Part shown: positions 42,274 to 49,696 of the stretch, piece by piece
How the letters are laid out: every line of letters begins with the position of its first letter
Position numbering within the stretch: position 1 is the first letter of the stretch
From: Microlunatus endophyticus
GTDB taxonomy: Bacteria > Actinomycetota > Actinomycetes > Propionibacteriales > Propionibacteriaceae
Length of the DNA stretch: 64,000 nucleotides
Reading direction: 5' to 3'
NCBI RefSeq assembly: GCF_014646195.1
Contig: NZ_BMMZ01000006.1
Span: 1-64,000, forward strand
Position numbers and translations under genes: made by a program
Notes under the pieces: generated by a model
Databases searched by the model: none
The model's input: only the letters and a program-made list of their open reading frames with translations
What the model was told of the DNA's origin: nothing

Positions 42274-42939
42274 ATGATCACTTCGGTGGCACCGCTGATC
42301 ATCGCGCTCTTCGCGCTGACCGGTGGTTACTACCTGGTACGGCTGGTCCGCGATCGGAGCTGGGACGACAGGATCCTCGACACCACCCACCTGCTGATGT
42401 CGATCGTGATGATCATGATGCCGCTCGGCGTCTCGACGAGGATCCCGGCGGGGGTGCAGATCCTGGTCTTCACCGCTGCCGCACTCTGGTACGCCTATCT
42501 GATCCTCTTCCGCCCGAGCGCGGTCTCCGAGACCGTCGGCAGCCACCACTCAGGTCGGCCCCGGCTGCTTTATCACGCGGGCATGATGCTGGCGATGGTG
42601 TGGATGGCGGTGCTCATGGCGCCGTTGCCGGGCACCGGAGCCGCAGCCGCCCCGTCGATGCCCGGTATGTCGATGCCCGGTATGTCGATGCCCGGTATGT
42701 CAACGTCGGGCACGGGTGCAGCACCGACTCCCGCCGCCCCGGCCGTGCACGGCTGGTCCGATCCGGTGTCGATCATGATCGGCATCGGATTCGCGATCGC
42801 GACGATCTGGTACGCCGTCCGCCTCGTGCTCGTCGGCGGTGCGCCGGGCCGGGCGGACGTACGGAAACTGGCCGACAACGGTGCGGCCGCATTGATGGCG
42901 GCCGGGATGGCCCTGAGCAATCTGGTGGTGATCACATGA
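42274..42939 (+). CDS. DUF5134 membrane protein with Met-rich loop
   Basis: A 221-residue integral membrane protein with about six helices. Between helices lies a loop with three SMPGM units and nearby His/Met residues, a plausible low-affinity copper-binding stretch. The family (DUF5134) often sits beside copper genes in actinobacteria. It is the first gene after the operator promoter; its stop overlaps the next gene's start (ATGA). The role in copper handling is inferred from context and composition. Confidence 0.78.
   Translation: MITSVAPLIIALFALTGGYYLVRLVRDRSWDDRILDTTHLLMSIVMIMMPLGVSTRIPAGVQILVFTAAALWYAYLILFRPSAVSETVGSHHSGRPRLLYHAGMMLAMVWMAVLMAPLPGTGAAAAPSMPGMSMPGMSMPGMSTSGTGAAPTPAAPAVHGWSDPVSIMIGIGFAIATIWYAVRLVLVGGAPGRADVRKLADNGAAALMAAGMALSNLVVIT
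42655..42699 (+). repeat. Three tandem 15-bp units encoding SMPGM
   Basis: Units begin at 42655, 42670 and 42685 with the exact sequence TCGATGCCCGGTATG. A degenerate fourth copy may follow (TCAACGTCGGGCACG). Copy-number change would keep the frame and alter the number of methionines. Confidence 0.95.
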
Positions 42940-43637
42940 TCCGATACGGCTCAGGCCGTCGGACTCCTTTCCGGATCCTCCTCGCTTCGGCTGCGGCGAT
43001 CATGATCATGATCGGCCTCGCGCCGGCAGCGTCGGCCCATGTCCGGCTCAGCGCCACGGATGCGGCTCCGGGCGGCTACGGGTTGCTGACCTTCAGGGTG
43101 CCGACCGAATCCGACACTGCCACCACGACGGAGATCGTGATCAGCTTCCCCAAGGACACCCCGATCACGTCGGTCTCCACCGCCGCGGTGACCGGATGGA
43201 CCGCAACCGTCGTGACCGCCAAGCTGGACAAACCGATCCGGACCGACGACGGGCCGGTCAGCTCCTACGTCACCCGGGTGGACTGGAAGGCCGATTCGGG
43301 CCGGACGGCGATCCCTCCGGGGCAGTTCGGCCTGTTCAACCTCACCGCCGGGCCGCTCCCCGAAGCAGCGACGGTCGCCTTTCCGACCGACCAGCACTAC
43401 AGCGACGGGACCGTGGTGCACTGGAACCAGCTCCAGACCGGCAGCGCGGAGCCTGATCATCCCGCGCCGCTGCTGCAACTTGCCTCCGAAGCGACCACCT
43501 CACCGTCACCGAGTCCGGCCGCCGCGAGCCCGGCCGGCAGCAATTCCGAAACTCTCGCGGTGATCGCCATCGCCCTCGCGGCGGCTGCTGTCGTGATCGC
43601 GATCATGGCCCTGCTCCGCACCCGCCGGGCCGACTGA
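42936..43637 (+). CDS. YcnI-like (DUF1775) copper-associated exported protein
   Basis: A 233-residue protein with a signal peptide (IMIMIGLAPAASA) cleaved before HVRLSATDAAPGGYG. The mature N-terminal His and a conserved tryptophan (DWKADSG) are the copper-binding elements described for YcnI proteins. The centre is an immunoglobulin-like beta domain. A C-terminal helix (TLAVIAIALAAAAVVIAIMA) and basic tail anchor it. It lies between DUF5134 and CopCD, supporting a copper-delivery role outside the membrane. The ATG at 42936 is fixed by the 4-base overlap. Confidence 0.85.
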   Translation: MIRYGSGRRTPFRILLASAAAIMIMIGLAPAASAHVRLSATDAAPGGYGLLTFRVPTESDTATTTEIVISFPKDTPITSVSTAAVTGWTATVVTAKLDKPIRTDDGPVSSYVTRVDWKADSGRTAIPPGQFGLFNLTAGPLPEAATVAFPTDQHYSDGTVVHWNQLQTGSAEPDHPAPLLQLASEATTSPSPSPAAASPAGSNSETLAVIAIALAAAAVVIAIMALLRTRRAD

Positions 43638-43648
43638 GCGCCACGAAC

Positions 43649-45292
43649 GTGCTGCCCAGGACCATCAGGATCATCGGTGCGCTGCTTGCCACGGTGCCGG
43701 TGGCACTGCTGATCATCGTCGCCGGCTCGCCGGCCGCGTCGGCGCACGCCGTTCTGGTCGGCAGCGACCCGCTGGACGGCAGTCGGCTGGCGACCATCCC
43801 GGCGCGGGTGACGTTGCGCTTCGATGAACCGGTACAGATCATCGATGGCGGGACCACGGTGATCTCGACCGCAGGCGGTCGCGTCGAGACCGGCGCTCCG
43901 GTGGCGGGCGACGGTGGCCGATCAGTGATCATCAACCTGGATCCGGCACCGGGGAAAAAGCCCGCGACCTACCTGGTCAGCTACCGGATCGTGTCGGCCG
44001 ACAGCCACGTCGTCGTCGGCTCCATCCGCTTCGGAGTGGCCCAGGATCCCACGGCCATCGACCAGCCGGCGCAGGCCGGTGCCGGCCCGCCGGGGGTGGT
44101 CTCGGCGATCGGCACCGGCCTGACCTATGCCGGAGTCGTCGGCGCGATCGGCTGCCTGGCGGCGGGATTCCTGCTCTGGCCCTCCGCGCTGCGGTCCCGG
44201 CGCCTCAATCCGGTGATCATCGGCGGTCCGGTGCTGATCATGGTCGGTACGCTCGCCCGGCTGATCGCCGCGGCGCCGGCGGCCGAAGGCACCGGCTGGT
44301 CGGGAATGCTGCAGCTGGAGGGGCTGCCATTCACCCTGATCGGCTACCTGGGGCGGATGCTGGCGGTCCAGTTCACGCTGGCCGCTGCGCTGCTGCCGCT
44401 GTCGCGTGCGATCCGACCACGGCGGGGCGACCAGGCGGCCGATCCGGTCATGCAGACGGGGTGGGCACTGGCCGCGATCGCACTCATCGGCGTGATGGCC
44501 GCGTCCGGCCATGGTGGCGCCGGGAACGGGCGGTGGTTCGCGCTGCCGGCGACCGCGCTGCATCTGGCCGCAATGGCGATCTGGATCGGCGGAGTGATCG
44601 ACCTGCTGCTGGTCGTACGGCCCCGGCTGCGGACGCTTCCCCGGACGACGGGAATGATCATCGACCGCTGGTCGCGGCTGGCGTTCGCCGCGGTCGCAGC
44701 CCTGGCACTGTCCGGCGAGCTGCTGGCCTGGCGCCAGATCCAGCCGATCGAGGCGTTGTGGCGGACGCCGTACGGCATCACGTTGTTGATCAAGCTGGGA
44801 TTGGCCGCGGTCGCGGTGATCATCGGCTGGTTCGGGAGCCGGGTCGCGGCTCGGCGCCGGGACCTCACACACACTCGGCGGATGTTGGTCGCGGAGATCA
44901 TGATCATGGTCCTGGTGATCGCCGCCGCGACGGTGCTCAGTGCCACCCCGGCGGCCAGGGATCAGTACGGTCCGTCGGCCCAGCTGTCGGCGCCGTTCGG
45001 CGGTGACCAGCTCAACGTGCGGGTCGCCGGCACCCGCCGCGGACCGCAGCAGATCATCGTACGGGCGGTGGACGCCGCCGGCCGACCGCTGCCGATCCGG
45101 TCGCTGTCCGGGCAGCTGTCCTCGGTGCAGGCCCAGGTCGCTGCGGTCGATGTCAGGTTCCGATCCGGGAGCGGGGAGTGGCACAGCACGGACGCCACCA
45201 TGCCACTGCCCGGGCTCTGGCAGTTGACCCTGACTGTGACACCGGAGTCCGGCCCGGCCTACGTCACGGAGGTGTCGTACCGGGTCTGGTGA
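43649..45292 (+). CDS. copCD: CopC-CopD fusion copper transport protein
   Basis: A 547-residue fusion. A signal peptide precedes HAVLVGSDPLDGSRL, the CopC domain with its N-terminal copper-binding His; DSHVVVGSIRF is the second CopC copper site. From about residue 145 an eight-helix CopD membrane domain follows. The last 110 residues form an outside beta domain (SAPFGGDQLNVRVAGTRRGP). Such fusions import copper, for example for oxidase assembly. GTG start 11 bases after the YcnI-like gene, in one operon. Confidence 0.9.
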   Translation: MLPRTIRIIGALLATVPVALLIIVAGSPAASAHAVLVGSDPLDGSRLATIPARVTLRFDEPVQIIDGGTTVISTAGGRVETGAPVAGDGGRSVIINLDPAPGKKPATYLVSYRIVSADSHVVVGSIRFGVAQDPTAIDQPAQAGAGPPGVVSAIGTGLTYAGVVGAIGCLAAGFLLWPSALRSRRLNPVIIGGPVLIMVGTLARLIAAAPAAEGTGWSGMLQLEGLPFTLIGYLGRMLAVQFTLAAALLPLSRAIRPRRGDQAADPVMQTGWALAAIALIGVMAASGHGGAGNGRWFALPATALHLAAMAIWIGGVIDLLLVVRPRLRTLPRTTGMIIDRWSRLAFAAVAALALSGELLAWRQIQPIEALWRTPYGITLLIKLGLAAVAVIIGWFGSRVAARRRDLTHTRRMLVAEIMIMVLVIAAATVLSATPAARDQYGPSAQLSAPFGGDQLNVRVAGTRRGPQQIIVRAVDAAGRPLPIRSLSGQLSSVQAQVAAVDVRFRSGSGEWHSTDATMPLPGLWQLTLTVTPESGPAYVTEVSYRVW

Positions 45293-45318
45293 TCGAGCCT
45301 GGTGATCGAGCCGGGCGA

Positions 45319-46188
45319 TCAGCCGAAATCGGCGGCTCGGGCGGATTCCCATGCCTGCAAGCGTTGTTGGACCTCCGCGCCCAGCCGGTCCAGCACCCGG
45401 GCGACCAGATACTCCACCAGCAGCAGCCCGCCGGCCAGGGTGTCCAGCGGCGACGGCGCGTCGACATCGACGATCAGCCGGACCGCAGCCTGCGCGCAGG
45501 CGGGCGACCCCGGATCGTCGGTGACCACCACGACGGCCGCGCCCCGGTCTGCGGCCGTCGCGGAAAGCCGGGCAAGCACCGATTGGTAGCGCTGGACATC
45601 GAAGATCACCAGGACGTCCCGGGGTCCGAGGTCGACGACCTCCGACAGCGAAGCCCCGAGCGGGTCGACCAGCAGCCGGGCACCCGGCCGCAACGCCTGC
45701 AGATTGGTGATCAGGTGCTGGGCCAGGACGGTCGAGAACCGGCCGCCGGCGGCAAACACCTGCCCGCGCAGATCGGCCAGCAGATCGACCGCCGCCTCGA
45801 TGCCGGCCGCCGGGATCCGCTCGAAGGACTGCACCGCCCGATTGCCGACGACCCGGGCGAAGCCGGCGAGTTCGGCGGTCTCGCCGACGGGTCGGCTCTG
45901 CAGTTTGGCCAGTGGTCCGGCGACGGTCCGCAACTCCTCGCGCAACGCCTCCTGAAGCTCGGCGAAGCTTCCGAAATCCAGGGCCCGCACGAATCGGATC
46001 ACCGTCTGGCTGCTCACCCCTGCTGCCTTGGCCAGGTCGCCCGCTGTCGACAGCCCGGCCGTCGGATAGTCGGCCAGCAGGCGCAGCGCTACCCGGCGTT
46101 CACTCGGTCGCAGGGTGGCCGTCTCGATCCGACCGCGGACTCCTGCCGGATGTCCGGGAATCGCTTCATGAGCCGTCTCCCCCGCCAT
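45319..46188 (-). CDS. MurR/RpiR family transcriptional regulator
   Basis: A 289-residue regulator with an N-terminal RpiR helix-turn-helix (LADYPTAGLSTAGDLAKAAG then VSSQTVIRFVRALDF) and a C-terminal SIS domain (GQVFAAGGRFSTVLAQHLIT). SIS domains bind phosphosugars or related ligands. It is seven bases downstream of the class II amidotransferase and diverges from the glutamine-synthetase-like operon, which it most likely controls. The ATG at 46188 has GAGG upstream. Confidence 0.88.
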   Translation of the reverse strand: MAGETAHEAIPGHPAGVRGRIETATLRPSERRVALRLLADYPTAGLSTAGDLAKAAGVSSQTVIRFVRALDFGSFAELQEALREELRTVAGPLAKLQSRPVGETAELAGFARVVGNRAVQSFERIPAAGIEAAVDLLADLRGQVFAAGGRFSTVLAQHLITNLQALRPGARLLVDPLGASLSEVVDLGPRDVLVIFDVQRYQSVLARLSATAADRGAAVVVVTDDPGSPACAQAAVRLIVDVDAPSPLDTLAGGLLLVEYLVARVLDRLGAEVQQRLQAWESARAADFG

Positions 46189-46195
46189 GCCGGCC

Positions 46196-47032
46196 TCAGG
46201 CAGCCTGCGGGTCCCGGGCGATCTCCGGGCCGCCGATGGGACGGAACTCGACCGCCAGTGTCGCCAGATCGACCCGTGCCGCGGTGTCGTGCGCCATCGG
46301 CGTCCAGCCGTCGGTGTCGAGCCCGCTGGAGCTGAAGACCACCGATCCCGGATCCTGCCGCCAGGACAGTTGGTAATAGTGATCGAGATGTCCACGAGGC
46401 AGGTCGGCACCCCGCCCGGCGGCCAACAGATCGGCGGTGGGATTCAAGGCGCCCTGGTTGGCGTGCACGGCGATCAACTCCACCGGCGAGGCAATGAGCA
46501 GGTTCAGCGCCGCCCGCGGGAATCGCGTCCGGAGCCTGGCGATGACGTCGACCACGGCGTCGAATAGGGGAACACCCCGCTCGAGCTCGCGGACCACCAG
46601 CGCGAAGACCATGGCCGAATCGGTGCTGCCGCCGATCAGCTCGAGTTCCTCGGGAGTCACCAGCGCCCGCAGCTCGGTGACCGGCGAGACACTGCCATTG
46701 TGTGCGAGCACGACGTCGCGCCACTGGAACGGGTGGGTGTTGCTGACCTGGTTGGCCATCCCTGTGGTCGCCAGCCGGAGATGGGTCACCCGCAGCCGGC
46801 TCGGCACCCGGGTCAGCGACTCGGTCAGGGCTGCTGCGGCGACCGGGTCGCCCGGATCGCGCAGCCGCGCCATGCCCTGCTTCCCCCAGTCCCGGTCCTC
46901 GGCGAGCCAGGCGGTGCCCCAGCCGTCGGCATGCAGCCGGCCCAGCTGCTGGAAGTCGGCACAGCTACCGGCGCCGATCACGTCCAGGTCGGTCAGCGGC
47001 TCCAACGATGCGCGTCCGAGCAAGCGGCACAT
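46196..47032 (-). CDS. Class II glutamine amidotransferase (EgtC-like)
   Basis: A 278-residue N-terminal-nucleophile hydrolase. After Met removal Cys2 of MCRLLGRAS is the catalytic residue; HADGWGTAWL, THLRLATTG and HNGSVSPVTEL are the conserved glutaminase blocks. No synthetase domain is attached. The closest biochemical model is EgtC, which hydrolyses a gamma-glutamyl amide in ergothioneine synthesis. In this context it may cleave the product made by the neighbouring ligase; that substrate link is inference. Confidence 0.85.
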   Translation of the reverse strand: MCRLLGRASLEPLTDLDVIGAGSCADFQQLGRLHADGWGTAWLAEDRDWGKQGMARLRDPGDPVAAAALTESLTRVPSRLRVTHLRLATTGMANQVSNTHPFQWRDVVLAHNGSVSPVTELRALVTPEELELIGGSTDSAMVFALVVRELERGVPLFDAVVDVIARLRTRFPRAALNLLIASPVELIAVHANQGALNPTADLLAAGRGADLPRGHLDHYYQLSWRQDPGSVVFSSSGLDTDGWTPMAHDTAARVDLATLAVEFRPIGGPEIARDPQAA

Positions 47033-47057
47033 CGCACTCCCTTCGCCTATCGGCTCG

Positions 47058-47128
47058 GTACCCGACGGTTATCATCCGGCCCGGTGAAGATGTTACGGAT
47101 CCAACATAATGAGAAATCTGTCGGGTAC
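47058..47128. promoter_or_regulatory. Inverted repeats in the divergent promoter of the ligase cluster
   Basis: Two dyads are visible. GTACCCGAC (47058-47066) and GTCGGGTAC (47120-47128) are exact 9-base inverted copies 53 bases apart. ATGTT (47090-47094) and AACAT (47103-47107) form a compact dyad between them. CATAAT at 47105-47110 could be a -10 element for the rightward operon. A looped repressor complex of the RpiR protein is possible. Confidence 0.55.
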
Positions 47129-47166
47129 GTAACACACCCGACACGAATTTGTCAGAGTATGGGGCC

Positions 47167-48519
47167 ATGACCGCTACGCCGTCCCACGCGCCGCTCGCCC
47201 ATCGTCTGGCCGACCAGGACGTCCGTTTCGTCGTGGGCACGATCTGGAACCCGAACGGGTTGCTGCTGGCCAAGACGGTCCCGGTCCAGCGGGCCGACTC
47301 GTTCGCCGAGACCGGTCTGGGCGCCTCACCGACCTGGCACGGGTTCGCGATCGATCACGGCGGTATCGCCTTCACCGACACGATCAGCGCGGTCGGTGAC
47401 CTGCGCCTGCGGATCGATCCGCAGGCGATCCGGGTCCTCGACGCCGGTTTGGCATGGGCGCCGGCGACGTTCCACACCCAGGACGGCGGGCCGGTCGACG
47501 AGTGTGCGCGGACCGCGCTGCTGAGGGTCGAGGCGGCGCTGGCCGAGGCCGGGCTGAGCGCCCGGGTCGGCCACGAACTGGAATTCCAGCTGGCCGCAGC
47601 GGACGGCAGCCCGCTGCCCTCGACCGGCTGGGCCCCGTACTCGCTGGCCGGGGTGCTCCAGCACGAGGACTTCGTCCGGGAGTTGTACGCCGCCGCCGAC
47701 CAGGCCGGTCTCAAGATCGACCAGGTGCACCCGGAGTACGCGGTCCGCCAGTTCGAATTCTCCCTCGAGCCCCAGTCGCCGGTGGCTGCCGCGGACGCGC
47801 TGGTGCTTGCACGGCTGATCGTCCAGCGGGTCGCCCGGCGGACCGGTCATACGGTGTCGTTCTCCCCCAAACCCCAGGCCGCCGACGCCGGGAACGGCGC
47901 CCACCAGCACTTCTCCCTGACCCGGGACGGCGAGCCGCTGTTCTCCGGCGGCGACGGCATCCGGGGGCTGACCGCCGACGGGGCCTCGGCGATCGGCCGG
48001 GTGGTGGAGCTGATCGGCGACCTGCAGGCGGTGCTGGCCGGGTCGGTGCTCTCGACGATCCGGATGGCGCCGGGCACCTGGGCCGGCGCCCACGCCGCCT
48101 GGGGCCTGGAGAATCGTGAGGTGGCCGTACGGCTGGTCGCCGCCACGCCGAGCAACCCGCGGGGCGCCAATGTCGAGGTCAAGATCATCGACCCCTCGAC
48201 GTCGGCCTACATCGCCTCGGCCGCGGTGCTGGCCGCGATGCTCGACGGCATCAGCACGAGCACCCCACTTCCGCCGGAGGCGGACCGGGACCCCGGGTCG
48301 CTGACCGAGGCCGAACGGGAGGCTGCCGGGATCGCCGTGCTGACCACCGACCAGCGCGCGGCACTGGACCGGCTGGATGCCAGCACGGCGGTCCGCGGCC
48401 TGCTCGGTGACCGGCTGGTGGACGCGATCGTCGCCGGCCGGCGGTACGAAGCCGACCACTACGGCGATCTGGATCCCGAGGACCTGGCCGAACGCTTCCG
48501 CTTCGCCTGGGGCTTCTGA
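47167..48519 (+). CDS. Glutamine-synthetase-family ligase (gamma-glutamyl-amine synthetase type)
   Basis: A 450-residue GS-I-fold enzyme. GHELEFQLA and RQFEFSLEP hold metal-binding Glu residues, GNGAHQHFSL is the ATP/glutamate loop and NPRGANVEVKIIDPSTSAYI the C-terminal signature. The last differs from housekeeping GlnA (ANPYLA) and resembles FluG, PuuA and other enzymes that join glutamate to an amine other than ammonia. No adenylylation Tyr motif is seen. The ATG at 47167 is preferred over an upstream TTG. It starts a three-gene operon with an amidohydrolase and a permease. Confidence 0.88.
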   Translation: MTATPSHAPLAHRLADQDVRFVVGTIWNPNGLLLAKTVPVQRADSFAETGLGASPTWHGFAIDHGGIAFTDTISAVGDLRLRIDPQAIRVLDAGLAWAPATFHTQDGGPVDECARTALLRVEAALAEAGLSARVGHELEFQLAAADGSPLPSTGWAPYSLAGVLQHEDFVRELYAAADQAGLKIDQVHPEYAVRQFEFSLEPQSPVAAADALVLARLIVQRVARRTGHTVSFSPKPQAADAGNGAHQHFSLTRDGEPLFSGGDGIRGLTADGASAIGRVVELIGDLQAVLAGSVLSTIRMAPGTWAGAHAAWGLENREVAVRLVAATPSNPRGANVEVKIIDPSTSAYIASAAVLAAMLDGISTSTPLPPEADRDPGSLTEAEREAAGIAVLTTDQRAALDRLDASTAVRGLLGDRLVDAIVAGRRYEADHYGDLDPEDLAERFRFAWGF

Positions 48520-49673
48520 TGACTGCCTCAGGACCGGACCCGGTCGCCGAGCAGATTGCCGGGCGACTGCGTACGCTCCCGCTCGTCGATCATCACGTGC
48601 ACGGCTGCTGGCTCGTCGACGGCAGCCGGGGCCGGTTCGAGAATGCGCTCAACGAGGCCGACACCGATCCGCTCCCGGACTGGGACTCGGCCTTCGACAC
48701 CCAGCTCGGCTTCGCGATCCGGGCCCGCTGCGCGCCGCTGCTCGATCTGCCGGCCCATGCCGAGCCGGACGCGTACTGGCAACGGCGTACCGAGCTGGGC
48801 GAGTCGGAAGTGGCCAGGCGGCTGCTGCCTGCCGCAGGGGTCGGGGCCTGGCTGGTCGACACCGGCTTCCAGGGTGAGACCTGCACGCCGCACGAACTCG
48901 CGTCGGTCGGCGGCGGCAACGCCCGGGTCGTGCTGCGGCTGGAGGTACTGGCCGAGCAGGCGCTGGCCGCAGGCGGCCACTACCGGACCACCTTCGCAGA
49001 ATTGCTCGAGGCCGAGACCGTCAGGCACCAGGCGGTCGGCTTCAAGACCGTGATCGCCTACCGCACCGGTTTTGCGATCGACTGGTCCCAGCCGACCCCG
49101 GCGGCCGTCGATGAGGCCGCCCGGCGCTGGGCCGGCGTCGGCGGCCGGCTGCTGGATCCGCTGTTGTTGTGCTTCGGCATCCGGACCGCGCTGGCGCTAC
49201 AAGCCCGCCGCGGTGGCCTGCCGCTGCAGTTCCATGTCGGCTTCGGCGACCGCGACGAGGATCTGCACAGGACCGACCCGCTGCTGTTGTTGCCGCTGTT
49301 GCGCGACCCGCTCGCGACGAACGCCTCGATCGCCTTGCTGCACTGCTATCCGTACGAACGCCAGGCCGGCTACCTCGCGCAGGCGTTCTCCGGAGTGCAT
49401 CTGGACGTCGGGCTGGCGATCAACTATCTCGGCGGCCGCAGCCGGTCGCTGATCGCCCGCAGCCTGGAGTTGGCCCCCTTCCGCAAGCTGCTCTACTCCT
49501 CCGACGCCTTCGGCCCGGCGGAGCTGCACTACCTCGGCGCCGACCTGTGGCGGGAAGGCACCGCCGCAGCTCTGGCGTCCCTCGTCTCCGACGGGCACTG
49601 GTCGGTGGCAGACGCCCAGCGGGTCGCCGATCTGATCGCCTCCACCAACGCCCGCCGGCTCTACCAGCTCTGA
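48519..49673 (+). CDS. Amidohydrolase (FluG N-terminal-domain-like)
   Basis: A 384-residue TIM-barrel amidohydrolase-2 type protein. LVDHHVHGCW gives the first metal ligands, LQFHVGFGD a later His, LLHCYPYERQAGYLAQAF another and YSSDAFGPAELHYLG the catalytic Asp. Fungal FluG fuses this domain to a GS-like domain; here the two are separate genes sharing one base (TGATG). The substrate is unknown; a gamma-glutamyl or N-acyl amine derivative would fit. Confidence 0.85.
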   Translation: MTASGPDPVAEQIAGRLRTLPLVDHHVHGCWLVDGSRGRFENALNEADTDPLPDWDSAFDTQLGFAIRARCAPLLDLPAHAEPDAYWQRRTELGESEVARRLLPAAGVGAWLVDTGFQGETCTPHELASVGGGNARVVLRLEVLAEQALAAGGHYRTTFAELLEAETVRHQAVGFKTVIAYRTGFAIDWSQPTPAAVDEAARRWAGVGGRLLDPLLLCFGIRTALALQARRGGLPLQFHVGFGDRDEDLHRTDPLLLLPLLRDPLATNASIALLHCYPYERQAGYLAQAFSGVHLDVGLAINYLGGRSRSLIARSLELAPFRKLLYSSDAFGPAELHYLGADLWREGTAAALASLVSDGHWSVADAQRVADLIASTNARRLYQL

Positions 49674-49696
49674 ACATCCAGTCCACAGGAGCACCC

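Noticed and set aside
42246..43637. 463-residue frame running through DUF5134 into the YcnI-like gene
   Set aside because: Only the part from 42936 is protein-like; the earlier part is an off-frame reading of DUF5134.
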